Shown here in pieces: positions 32,931 through 44,086 of a stretch of 64,000 nucleotides of DNA (position 1 is its first letter; every line of letters begins with the position of its first letter). The stretch covers positions 96,698 to 160,697 of the forward strand of contig SCFE01000029.1 of assembly GCA_004352715.1 (NCBI GenBank), given 5' to 3'. A program made the position numbers and the translations under genes. The notes under the pieces were generated by a model. The model was not told the origin of the DNA and did not search any database. It was given only the letters and a program-made list of their open reading frames with translations. The stretch comes from Hofstenia miamia. Taxonomy: Eukaryota > Xenacoelomorpha > Acoela.

Positions 32931-35200
32931 ATATTTTTTTCAGTTAAACTAAAGCCCCCGGTCTCATTTCTTATGACTACTCAAGATGATACCTCTGCAT
33001 CAGGTCCAATAGTGACTTCTTTGGATCAGGATGCTGCCTCCGATTCACTTCAAACAATTGCTCAAAATCCTACCTCCACTTTAACTACACAGACTCTTCA
33101 GTCTGATACTTCGACCTCTGTGTCTGCTATAGTTGATGATTTAGGAACTGATGCGCCACACCAAATTGGTTTGCTGGAAGGAAATGGCTGGAGTATTCTA
33201 TAAGACAAGATGCGGCCTTCTGTTTTGCATGCCGGAAATTTTGTTCCTCTTTATCTACAGGTGAACAAGCATTTCGACTTAGTGGGTTTTGTAATTGGAA
33301 AACTGCCTTGAAAACAAATCGTGGATTTAGTAAGCATGAAAAATCTTATGACTATATACAATCAATGGCTAAATGGAAGGAATTTCAAAATCGGTCTAAG
33401 AGTAATTAAGAGATTTCTACATTATTGTTTGAAAAGCAGTTAGAATGAAAAAGGTACTACATGACATCTTTAGTTGATGTAATTAAATTTCTTGCTATAA
33501 ATGAACTTTCTTTCCGTGGTGATATTGAATCTAGTCCACTTGAAGATGATGTTTTGCACTCAGGCCTGTTCCTTAAGCTATTCGAGTTTACACTGAAAAG
33601 GATAAAAAACTTTCTGAAATAATTCCAACAATTCCAAAAGTTGCCTCATATAAATCAAAGGATATGCAAAATGAAATCATATCTATATTGGCTGCCATGG
33701 TACAAGAGAAAGTAGCTTGTAAAGTAAAATCTGCTGATGTATCTTTTTATTCAATGAAAGTTGATGAAACTCAGGATCCCACTGGGTGTGAAAATATTTC
33801 CATTGTTGTACGTTCAGTGAAAGAAGGTGTTCCATTTGAGAATTTGTTAGCAATTGCATCATCTGATAAAGTTGATGCAGATTCCCTTGTCACGGTGATT
33901 TTGAATACTTTATATAGATGTGAATTAAATCCAAAACACATCATATGTCAATGTTATGATGGCGCTAATGTGATGGCGGGAAAACATGGTTGCGTTCAAG
34001 CGAGATTGCAACAAAAATTAGAAAAGAAAATACCTTATATACATTGTTTCAATCACAAACTTCATTTGGTCATTGTTCACGCATCATCAGAGGATCCTAG
34101 AATTAGACAATATTTTCAAGTTTGCAACACTCTATAATTTTACTAGAAAATTTACTGTATCAAAGATATATTCAGGTCAATGCTTGTCTCGACTCCTTGA
34201 ACAAAGATGGGAAGGTAATTATAAAACGACTGCAACAATATTCAAGAATTATGATCAAATAATTGATGTATTACGCAAATGTTCAGACAATCCTTTATCT
34301 TCAAATATAGCAATAGAAGCTACTGGTTTACTGAAGAAAGTCAAAGATCCATTATTCATTTTTTTGGTAAAGTCATGTTGTAATTCTTTCGATATTAAAA
34401 CCAGCAAATGAAGCACTCCAGTCTAAATCAATGGATTTGCTGTCTGCAAATGACGTTGTCAATGGTGCTGTAGAACAAATAAAAAATCTCAGAAACGATG
34501 ACATATTTAATGAGTTATATAGTGAATTGGAGGTGAATGAATTTTGGAACAAAAAGTGAAAAACCATGCCGTGTAAAAGATTTGATAATTATGTAGTTCT
34601 TAGTCATATAGATCAATCCAGAGATAATGAAAAGTGTCATTATAAACAATTGTTCAATGCAATCACTGACAGAACTTTAATGGAAATGAATATGCAATTT
34701 GGAAATGAAAACAAAAATCTGTTAACAAGTCTACAATCACTTGTTTCTTTTGACCAATCCCATAAAGATATTCCTTCTGATTTAAATGAATTGATTTCAT
34801 TTTGCAGTTTAGATCATGAAAATATTAAAGACGAATTCACAGCTTGCTACAATCTCCTCAACACTAAACTCAAAGAAGAAGTTATCACAAAATCCCTCTC
34901 TAGTGCCAGAATGTACTTGCACAGATTTTATGATGCTTTTCAGCTGCCCTAACAATTGGAGCTGCAACAAGCACATGTGAAAATACATTTAGTACCTTAT
35001 CTCGTGTGCTAACTCTTTTTGAAGAAGTATGGATGATGAAAGCAAGGCAAACCTTATCATATTGGGATTTAAAAAATCTAAAACAAGAGACATTAATAAT
35101 GTTGACTTTCTTCATAAATTTAATTCTGATAAAAAGCGTAGACTTCAATTATTTTAGTGCATATTTCTGTTGTTCTGCTTTTTTGTGTTTTCTTTGTTAG
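32931..35200 (+). pseudogene. hAT transposase (TTF finger/DUF4371 type), longer copy, broken
   Basis: Cut-and-paste transposase of the group related to ZMYM1-like host proteins. Order: Ser/Thr-rich start (32955-33203), TTF zinc finger with AFCFACRKFC, GFSKHEKSYDYIQSMAKW, then the RNase H-like DUF4371 core at 33664-34137 (VDETQDPTGCENISIVVRSV, CYDGANVMAGKHG, IPYIHCFNHKLHLVI), RWEGNYKTTATIFKNYDQII, 34566-34952, and the C-terminal hAT dimerisation motif (STCENTFSTLSRVLTLF) near 34970-35020. At least four stops or shifts interrupt it. Typical members are 600-900 residues, so the whole coding length is represented. The right-hand transposon end was not identified. Confidence 0.88.
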
Positions 35201-36087
35201 TGCATGACTGCATGTTCTGTTGTTTATTCTGCTCTGTTTTAATAAATTTTATTATCTGAAAGTTGTTTAGCATTTTAAAAAGAATATTAACAAAGAGAAA
35301 ATAATTAATGTTAATGATCTTTATATAAAATTATTATTAGTTACTAGTTACGTTTTATTTATAATTATGATAACGAAAAATATATATCTAATATTTATTT
35401 TTTAGAAGAAAGAATAAGGAAGTGTTTTTGAACTTTTTGTGTTTTTTTATTTTCAATTTAAATATAGTGGCAGTAGCCCAATTGTTTTTATCTATATTAT
35501 ACAATGCTTTTTTAAAAACTATGATTTTATGTACTTCATTGTTTAGCAAAAAAGAATTGTTCACGAAATTATCAGCATCCGATTACTGTTTTTGCAGATT
35601 GCTTAATCTACATGTTCCTCTTCTAAGTGGAAGGTATAAATTATTACGTTCAAAAAACCTAAATTTTCCACAACTATGTTTTTTAAGTATTTCTTTGTTT
35701 AACAAACAACAAGTGTTCTCGAAATTATCAGCATCTGATGACTGTTTTTGCTGATTATATCATCTACATTCTGCATGTTACTCTTCTATATTGAAGGTAC
35801 CAAATATGTTTAAAAAATTTTCTAGGTTGCATAATCATATCTCAATTTTCTTATTGTTCATAATATCATTAAATACGTATTTCAATACTTAAATAATTTG
35901 AGATTACAAGATTTATTTATGTTTCTAGCTTACTTTCAAACCCCGCATTCTTCAATATAATCAAATATTGGCTGCTCATGGTTCCAATGGTCACAAGGAA
36001 TTGTTTGAGTAAATATTGTAATTTTTATTTAATTGTATTTTATAACATGTAAGCGTGGGGCTACTGATACGATAAATAAATAAATAA

Positions 36088-36124
<37 letters not shown>

Positions 36125-36262
36125 GACATAGTCGCATATATGTGGTCATTGGATTTGATATTTATTCAAAGGTGCACGTTCCCTGCGTTCTCAATCATTT
36201 CTACTTCATGCAGCTAACAAGCTATTCTTGATGTCCAGTGCCAGGCATTTTGTGGGCTTCGT
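35201..36262. other. No recognisable gene; internal short repeats
   Basis: AT-rich. Two related 60-70 bp phrases (AAATTATCAGCATCyGATkACTGTTTTTGC) occur at about 35567 and 35719 and give the false impression of a 110-residue repeat-containing frame (35422-35754). Confidence 0.5.
36072..36121. repeat. (ATAA)n then (TA)n microsatellite
   Basis: Compound simple repeat directly upstream of the 36.3-kb coding block. Confidence 0.95.
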
Positions 36263-37168
36263 ATGGGCAGTGCACTATGGGCTAATGTTGGGCAGAATTT
36301 TTCGAGAATCTGCTCTCATACAAGTGAATTTATATCTATAATAGTTAATTTTTTTAAATCATTAATGAAAATCGGATATAAAAAATCCCTTCTTCTAAGA
36401 CTTTATTATGAATTTATAGACTCTATTAAAAATAAGGAATGGCCTTATATTTCAAATAAGATAGAAAATATGAAAAGAATTAATTTTAAAAAGGCAACGA
36501 AAATGGTATATGTCAAAGACATGAATATTAAACTATCTAATAGAATTATTTGGTACTCTTTACCTTCCCTCAAGAAAATACTCACTAGTTCTAAGTTTGG
36601 TAGTACGTAGACACTAATCTCTGATAGTAAACAAGAAGGTAAATAGCAACTTGCTACTATATGGTGCTACATTTTTATAAAGTGTGTAAATTTGTGAATT
36701 TTGTAATTTTAATTTTTTCTTGATAAGGCTTTGCCGAAACGTACGTTGGATTATACTACTTTGCATTTTTGTTTTCATTTACTCATGTATCAACCTTGTT
36801 ACAATTCAGTTAAGGCAATCATTGAGAAGGCTTCTCAGGACGATCAGCCCTTACTCGCTAATCTAAATACAACATTGAAGAAATTCATTCACAATGTTCT
36901 GATGACAAAGAAAAAACCAGATAGTCTCTTTAAATACCCTCACAACAACATAGTACAAACTCTGGAGAATCTCATGATTAAAAAGGAACTTATACCGAAA
37001 ATGGAATTCTTGGCTGGATTTGTAAATCATATATTTGATGAAATAAGGAATGAAACAATTCAGTTACATGAAAAAGAGTCTTATGCTAACATTGATAAAA
37101 GTCGGAAACATTGTAATGACATTCAATCAAAAACTGAAATGGTTAAACTAATAAAACTGATATGTTAT
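36263..37168 (+). pseudogene. Unrecognised two-block gene, copy 1 (cut by N at 37169)
   Basis: Block 1 (36263-36610) reads NVGQNFSRICSHTSEFISII, NFFKSLMKIGYKKSLLLRLY and IKNKEWPYISNK. The RICS...F...L...GY layout resembles the thumb region after the core of some reverse transcriptases (Penelope/LINE type), which is a tentative parallel only. Block 2 (36731-37168) reads LPKRTLDYTTLHFCFHLLMY, LFKYPHNNIVQTLENLMIKK and FLAGFVNHIFDEIRNETI. A stop and an AT-rich 115-bp spacer ending TTGATAAG separate them and could be a small intron. I cannot assign a function. Confidence 0.5.
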
Positions 37169-37169
37169 N

Positions 37170-38193
37170 TGCACTATGGGCTAATGTTGGGCAGAATTTT
37201 TCGAGAATCTGCTCTCATACAAGTGAATTTATATCTATAATAGTTAATTTTTTTAAATCATTAATGAAAATCGGATATAAAAAATCCCTTCTTCTAAGAC
37301 TTTATTATGAATTTATAGACTCTATTAAAAATAAGGAATGGCCTTATATTTCTAATAAGAAAGAAAATATGAAAAGAATTAATTTTAGAAAGGCGACAAA
37401 ATTGGTATATGTCAAAGACATGAATATTAAACTATCTAATAGAATTATTTGGTACTCTTTACCTTCACTCAAGATAATACTCACTAGTTCTAAGTTTGGT
37501 AGTACGTAGACACTAATCTCTGATAGTAAACAAGAAGGTAAATAGCAACTTGCTACTATATGGTGCTACATTTTTATAAAGTGTATAAATTTGTGAATTT
37601 TGTAATTTTAATTTTTTCTTGATAAGGCTTTGCCGAAACGTACGTCGGATTATACTACTTTGCATTTTTGTTTTCGTTTACTCATGTATCAACCTCGTTA
37701 CAATTCAGTTAAATCAATAATTGAGAAGGCTACTCAGGACGATCAGCCCTTACTCGCTAATCTTAATACAACATTGAGGAAATTTCTTCACAATGTTCTG
37801 ATGACAAAGAAAAAACCAGATAGTCTCTTTAAATACCCTCACAACAACATAATACAAACTCTGGAGAATCTCATGATTAAAAAAGAACTTATACCGAAAA
37901 TTGAATTCTTGGCTGGATTTGTAAATCACACATTTGACGAAATAAGGAATGAAACAATTAAGTTACATGAAACGGAGTCTTATGCTAACATTGATAAAAG
38001 TCGGAAACTTTGTAATGACATTCAATCAAAAACTGAAATGGTTAAACTAATAAAACTGATATGTTATGAAACTAATACCAATTTTCCAAAATTGGCAGAA
38101 GTCCTAAAGCTGGATGTAAATTATTCATACATGAAAAAGAATTTTAAATCAATAAAGTTGACCTCAAAACAATTAAAAAATGGTCAAGAATAG
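37170..38193 (+). pseudogene. Unrecognised two-block gene, copy 2 (longer)
   Basis: Starts exactly at the N with the same bases as 36271 and repeats copy 1 at about 97 percent identity, then continues to a stop at 38191-38193 (VLKLDVNYSYMKKNFKSIKL then TSKQLKNGQE). Block 2 is open for 187 residues here, the longest intact frame in this part of the window. Many of the differences between copies change amino acids. Duplicate contigs of one locus are more likely than a true tandem repeat, because the copy boundary coincides with the N. Confidence 0.55.
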
Positions 38194-38976
38194 TGAGAAC
38201 CAAAAACGTAATGTACAGTGTAGACTATTTTGAAAAATTTCTATTTAATTGTTGCAAGAGCTAAAGTCTTCCATTACAAAAGACTTTGTACAATTTCAAA
38301 TCAGTCTAGTAGCATGAGAACTCTTATTTTGTTTTCTCAATTAAAAGCAATAATTTGCCTGTAATAATTGCTTAATCCAAATAAATGATGAAAAACTTTG
38401 TTTAATAAAATAGTTTGATGTATCAAACATCTCTGCTTTCTTGATCATTCCATACAAGTTTTAAAGGAACTGGTTTTCTGTTCAAATTTACTTTTTTTTT
38501 GTCCGAATTTTGTAGACTTAAATTGTAGTGATTTTAAACTTTGGTATATAGTGTTGTCTTGTTGAATGTATTCCAAATATCAAATACACATTTTAAATTT
38601 TTTCAAAATAATATAAAGTAATAATATATTGAATGTAAAATTATATTTCATATTGTTGATTTTAGGGTTCACACAAATTTTCTTCAATTTTTCATCTTAA
38701 TTGGTTTAAATTGGATTTTTGCTTAATATTTATAAAATTATTTGTAAATATCAGTTATTTCCAATTATATTCACTATAATTGGTTAATTTAATTAAATTT
38801 TATTATATACTTGCAAAACTCAATTATTTGAAATTAAATACCTTAGAATGCCAATTACTTCCAATTATTTTCTATTAAAATCAAACTTTTTTATATGAGA
38901 TGTATTGTCAAGTTAAATATATCCAAGGAGTTCTTAATATTAAGCATTCCTTGTAATATTATACAATAAAACGAAT
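38194..38976. other. No gene seen
   Basis: Very AT-rich DNA with several runs of CAATTATTT/CCAATTA words around 38755-38880, no open frame of note. Confidence 0.5.
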
Positions 38977-39162
38977 TTGAGATCTCAAGGATTGCTCATC
39001 ATATCCAGAATGATGAGAAATTTGACTGAAAGAGCATTTTCAGTGTGTGCCCTAACACCATTTAATGGACTACCTCATGAATTATGCATATCCTCAAGCA
39101 TTATAGAATTTAAAAGAAAATTAACTGTTGTGAATCAGTTTGATAACATGAATATGGTGTAA
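38977..39162 (+). pseudogene. Non-LTR retrotransposon protein tail
   Basis: Short frame with the characteristic C-terminal tail of CR1/L2/Jockey-type LINE proteins: TERAFSVCALTPFNGLPHEL, then SSIIEFKRKLTVV (family pattern RAFSxxAPxxWNxLPxxLRxxxSxxxFKxxLK). No upstream reverse transcriptase remains next to it. A 5'-truncated LINE copy is the likely origin. Confidence 0.65.
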
Positions 39163-39264
39163 ATGTATATCATTTATTTTCTAATTTCGCATAGGATTTG
39201 TCTCTGGGTAATATTTGCGCTTTGTAAGGATTATCATTATAATAATAAATGACAAAAATATCAC

Positions 39265-39363
39265 CTGTGGTTCAGTTTCGACTGAAGCAGAAGACACAAG
39301 ATCTTCATATGTTTCAAACTGCATGTTCAGCAGTTCTTCTTCAGTTTCTTCATCAAGATTCAT
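39265..39363 (-). CDS. Candidate first coding exon, unknown gene
   Basis: Begins with ATG and encodes an acidic peptide (MNLDEETEEELLNMQFETYE, then DLVSSASVETEPQ), followed exactly by a donor-like CAG/GTGATA junction at 39265/39264. No downstream exon was identified on this strand, where the LINE tail lies. It could be the first exon of a lost transposase or a host gene fragment. Evidence is limited to coding bias and one splice signal. Confidence 0.35.
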
Positions 39364-39853
39364 TCTAAAAAAACTATTAATATTGGATCTATATTGGAAT
39401 ATTTATATTCAACATGAGGAGAACTTGATGTGGGCTTAAATTTATAGTTTTAGCCAGCATTTGCCAGGAGAAAAAATTAATTTTGCAAAGTATTTTTGAA
39501 AATACAAATAGAAATATTCTGTTGAAGTTAGCTATTGATTAGTGTGGCAAACAAAGACAATTTATGCAATGAAAAAATTTATCAGAGCATCCATTGGAGA
39601 AAATATAGAAAATATTTTTGACCCACACTACTTTATATTATTTGATTGCAACGTACTCAAGTGCTGTCCTGCTCAATGGTGCCATATTTTTCAAAACTTT
39701 TCCTTTCTTTAATTACATAAATTTGAAACACTCCATGCATCTATCAAAAAGATTTAATTGGTAATTAAAAAGTCTGTTTTACATGATGAAGCAATTAATA
39801 TAAAATACTATTTCCTTTCTGCCCAATCCATCTGCATGTTATGTCTGTTAGAG

Positions 39854-39876
39854 CAGGGCTACCTCAACACCAGGCC
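39854..39876 (+). repeat. P-like transposon left terminal inverted repeat
   Basis: CAGGGCTACCTCAACACCAG plus GCC. Exact reverse complement of 43972-43994. Beyond it, ATTGAAATTATTTGGGGGCTG matches the right end with a small indel. Confidence 0.85.
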
Positions 39877-40099
39877 AACACAAGCACTATTGATTGAAAT
39901 TATTTGGGGGCTGCATGCCTCAATAATTATTTCAATTAACAACTTTAGAAATAAGAAATGGTCTCTCCTGCATGGTGGTACGAACATTCCACTGTGCTAA
40001 TAGAATGATCATTTGTTTATTATCCATTGGTATGTTACAATTAACTGTGTGAAATCCCTCCATTGGGCTTCCTCACATAAACATTACTTAGTGCTACAA

Positions 40100-43000
40100 A
40101 ACTGTTGTGTTGCACTATACACTAGTGGATATCTAAGTGCAAAAAAAGAAGATTTTCCTATTTCAATTTATCAGTTTCCTTCAATTCCAGAAATGTCAAG
40201 AAAATGGGTATATCAATTACCCAAAGGCGTTAATGTTACTAAAAATATAAGAGTGTGTGCATTGCATTGGCACCCTAATGCAAAGATGAAAAAAGTCGAA
40301 GGGTGGAAAATTATCTCCTGTTGAAGCTCTCTCAATTTTTCCAAACGTTCCTGCCAGCATGATTCCAGCACCATGTCCAACTCCTAGAAAAAATGAATAA
40401 CTTCTACTAGGAAAAACAAATGTTCAACCTGATGAACTTGATGCTTTCAAGGCCCTTGATAGGATTAACATTAAAAATGTGGTAGATCTATTAGCAGAAA
40501 TACAATCTAGATTTCCAAAACGTGTTGAACATGGGTCTATATCTGTAGCATCCAAAGAACAAAATCAAGTAGTGTCAGTCATTTAGGATGATCTTATCCC
40601 GCGATACATTTTGCGGATTTCATTGCAATCTAATAGGACATTTCTCTCATTTCAGATGTTTAAGAGTATTGTACAAAGTTCTCCTCCATCCAATGCATCA
40701 CATACTATTCAATACTTGAGTGAGATAAGCTTCTCATTTCAATACATTTACTTTAATTATACATAGTCTATATTCCTTTTAATTATGTGCACAGATTTGA
40801 TTTTAACACTAAATTAAAAAAATTATAACAGTTGTGATTACATATTCAATGATTCAAAATTATACATTCAAAGTGTACATTTTAGTTTTTGCTAAATTTA
40901 GTTAAACTATATTTAGCTTGAAGAAATTGTTTGATTCATTTTTTGTGAAGAGGATTATATGGACTCCAGAAAGACGTTTATACTACGAAAAATTCCTTTA
41001 CTGAACAATACTAAGTACAGAATTGAAGATTTCATGGAATTGTTTACTCTATATGGCACATCACACTCCTGTTATGAGAAACTCAGAAGTAATTTGGTTT
41101 TGCCTTCTGTAAGAATACTTCAGCGTCTAACATCAAAGGTTTCCATTTCATTTGTAATTAATTTAATTTTTAATATTGTTGATAAGTAACTCATGGGCAT
41201 ATTTAACTTTTGAATTTATAACTGTAGTAGTCACAGTAGGAATTTTTAAACGTCTAGGCAGTTTGACACAATTTGAATTTCAAAATAGATTATTTATAAA
41301 ATGATTGAAGGTAATAGAAATTAGAATGTAGAATGGGTCAACTAAATAATTAAATGAAAAGCACACAGTCTTAAAGTATTTTCTCTCCTCTGCACTCTGT
41401 GGGACCAATGAAACATTTGCTTAGCAAAAACAATGTTAACTATTAAATATTTAGGTTTCTAATCTTTGTGAAGATGACTACATGTGGTAGTTCTTCAATT
41501 GCTTAGATGAAAGAAGTCCTTGTTGTTTTCTGATCATTGATGAGATATATGTAGCTTCTGGGATTGAATACTTTGGTGGCAAAATTGTTGGCAAAGTAGT
41601 CAATAAAGAGGTTGGTGACAAACTGGCTTCTACAGTAATGTTTATCATGATAAAAACTGATTTTTAGTGGAAAACATTATGTTTCTCATCTATTACCTGT
41701 TGATGATTTTACTGCTTTGTTTATGTATGAAGAAACATACAGACTTCTTGAAGCAATAAATATTTGTGGAGGATCCATAATTGCTGTATCTTCTCCTTGA
41801 AAAGCTAGTTCACTAATTAATAGAGATATTCCTTTGTATTTATTTACTGATCCCTCGCAATTACTGAATAAGCATCTGGAGTAATTGGCTTGGTGAAAAA
41901 TGCAAATTGTTGGATTTCTATGAGTCTACAGGTACGACCAAAATTCACTGTGCTTCATTTTCTCATGTAGAGACATTGTATAAATCCGAAAAGGATTCCT
42001 TGANAGCCACGCGTTCTCATCCTGTTCCAGGCTGCTGGGGATTTAGCATGGATCAACAACGTGGAAACAATAACGCAGTACTACGACGTCACGAAGTGGA
42101 TAGAAATCATCACTATGATCCGAGCTGGCGTATCAAACCCTGACGACATGACATTAAGCCAGGTCCAGGAGTACTGTTCATTGTTTGTGGATCATGCCAC
42201 GACCATGGGGTCTTTACAACAAGTCTTCCTCCACTTCTACCCTGACACAGAGATCAGCGCTGAGGATGCACACACGTCGGACACCAACACTATGATGACG
42301 CTCATGGTAGCACTTAAAGGCCTGCGGCTGTACGAAAGTTTCTACGACACCTTCACGAGGCGATTGAACAATCTTCAGCGAAACTGCCCCATCAGCAATT
42401 GTATGCCAACTATAAAATTCCTGAGGTTAAAGGACGAGGTGGTCACCCAAAGAGAGGTTCTCATGCAGATAACATGAGAAGCCAGCTACGTGGAAGTTAC
42501 AACCTGGGATGGCGAGCTCGCAACNGCTTTGTTTATGTATGAAGAAACATACAGACTTCTTGAAGCAATAAATATTTGTGGAGGATCCATAATTGCTGTA
42601 TCTTCTCCTTGAAAAGCTAGTTCACTAATTAATAGAGATATTCCTTTGTATTTATTTACTGATCCCTCGCAATTACTGAATAAGCATCTGGAGTAATTGG
42701 CTTGGTGAAAAATGCAAATTGTTGGATTTCTATGAGTCTACAGGTACGACCAAAATTCACTGTGCTTCATTTTCTCATGTAGAGACATTGTATAAATCCG
42801 AAAAGGATTCCTTGACCCAGATGTTTCCTCTGACTAGTATTTCAATTATGCCAACTTGCATAGAGAAACAAAAGGTTAATCTTACTCTCAAAGTGTTCAC
42901 TGGAAGATTATTAAATACCAAAGCCATAGCAACTTCAACAGCTAAGTGTATATGTAAAATTAGTAAATGGTGTAACATTGTAAATGTTAAAGGTAGTGGT

Positions 43001-43640
43001 ACAAATCGAAGGCTTCTAGATGATGACCATGCAGTGATATCTTCAACAAATGATAATAGTTTGGAGTTCCTAAACTAATTTTGCTAGATTTATGGCTCCT
43101 TCAAATGTTCAGAACTGGATTTGTTCACTTACTAAAGATACTAGTACTGCCTTAGAGAGTATGTGTTTAGCATTGGCTGATCTTGCATGATATCTCCTCT
43201 CAACTGATTTTTGTTTTCAGCAAGACTATGTTATGCTAGTGATCACTTAGAAGCCCAATTCGGACATTTTAGACACAGTGCTGGTGGAACATACTATATT
43301 TCTGTTGCCAACATTTTACAAACACATAGAATTGATCTGACAAAAATTACTCTTGAGATTGGTTTTAATGATTTAGCTGAAGAAAGCCATTCTTGTAAAC
43401 ATTGCAAATTCGAATTAAGTGATGATGATGTTACAATTATAGAATCTCCTCCAGAAAAAATTCTCCATTTGTCTACTAATGTTTTGGAAGCAGTAGTCTA
43501 TGTTTCTGGATATATAGCCTTTCAAAAATAGCAAGTATGAGTCTGATTTACTTAAAGAAAATGAACACTGTCACTTTATAAACATGCTAAACAGAGGTGG
43601 CTTAAAGTATCCTAATGATGCAATTGTCAATTTTGTATCC
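40100..43640 (+). pseudogene. THAP-domain P-element-like transposase (broken)
   Basis: THAP zinc-finger DNA-binding domain at about 40100-40310: CCVALYTSGYLSAKKEDFPI, FPSIPEMSRKWVYQLP, RVCALHWHP (C2CH pattern; the second zinc Cys appears mutated to Tyr). Then DRINIKNVVDLLAEIQ, and 40959-41189 (RKIPLLNNTKYRIEDFMELF, VLPSVRILQRL). The RNase H-like catalytic part begins CCFLIIDEIYVASGIEYFGG at about 41515, continues LFMYEETYRLLEAINICGGS, TDPSQLLNKHLE and the LDFYESTGTTKIHCASFSHV block (42719 on), and ends with DHLEAQFGHFRHSAGGTYYI and VVYVSGYIAF (43240-43531), as in the P-element C-terminus. Multiple stops and frame changes; inactive. Confidence 0.8.
42005..42524 (+). other. Misplaced contig: GC-rich fragment of the Ty3/gypsy third coding region
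   Basis: Bounded by single Ns and inserted within duplicated P-element sequence, so almost certainly a scaffolding misplacement. 42061-42477 encodes ETITQYYDVTKWIEIITMIR, then MMTLMVALKGLRLYESFYDT and RLKDEVVTQREVL. It aligns with 26640-27130 of the Ty3/gypsy element (IEIITMIR; TLMLLVIRLKGLQIYKKY; YTDTVTTEKEAVL). Composition is balanced and I count about 27 CpGs in 520 bp, as many as in the whole 8.4-kb interior of the decayed copy. It therefore appears to come from a younger copy or related family. Confidence 0.8.
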
Positions 43641-43971
43641 ATGGGCTTGATTTTTATCGAAAATTCGTCTACTGAATTCTGTAGAACAGCTTAAACACGG
43701 CATTGGATCATATTGCTTTACTTTATTTCAGTGAGCACTTCAGTACCAAATCTTGTTGTATAGATTAACAAATATTTTGTTAAACAATTATTGTAAATCA
43801 GTTGTTGATAGCAATATTTGAAGATCTAAAAAGTTAAAGATCACCAAATTTCAAAATAAATGATGTTTATTTAGTTTTTTGTCATTTATCCGTAATATAT
43901 ATTCCCAGAATTTAAATAATATATAATTTGCAGATCAGCCCCAAATAATTTCTTTCAATTTTACGTAGCAT

Positions 43972-43994
43972 GGCCTGGTGTTGAGGTAGCCCTG
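43972..43994 (-). repeat. P-like transposon right terminal inverted repeat
   Basis: Exact reverse complement of 39854-39876. It lies within the R1 repeat shared with 2068-2581, where the corresponding end is decayed. Confidence 0.85.
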
Positions 43995-44086
43995 GTTATA
44001 GTTAAATTCAAATCCCATTTTTTTAATTAGACTTATTGTTGTTTAGATAAAAATTATAACAGTTGTGATTACATATTAAAGAAATT

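Larger units (their letters stand above)
39854..43994 (+). mobile_element. P-element-like (THAP) DNA transposon with perfect terminal inverted repeats
   Basis: Bounded by a perfect 23-bp inverted repeat (39854-39876 and 43972-43994) whose similarity extends imperfectly to about 60 bp, and containing a THAP-domain transposase relic in between. The ends begin CA, as P-element ends do. Flanking 7-bp words GTTAGAG and GTTATAG differ at one base and could be a decayed target duplication (P elements make 8 bp). The apparent 4141 bp include an assembly intrusion: 41714-42003 repeats as 42526-42815 with a foreign 520-bp piece between two Ns. Removing these leaves about 3.3 kb, a normal P-element size. 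Confidence 0.75.

Noticed and set aside
43982-44003. let-7-like sequence: TGAGGTAG followed after a gap by TATAGTT
   Set aside because: TGAGGTAG lies inside the P-like terminal inverted repeat and has a counterpart at the other end; the middle bases differ from let-7 and no precursor hairpin surrounds it.
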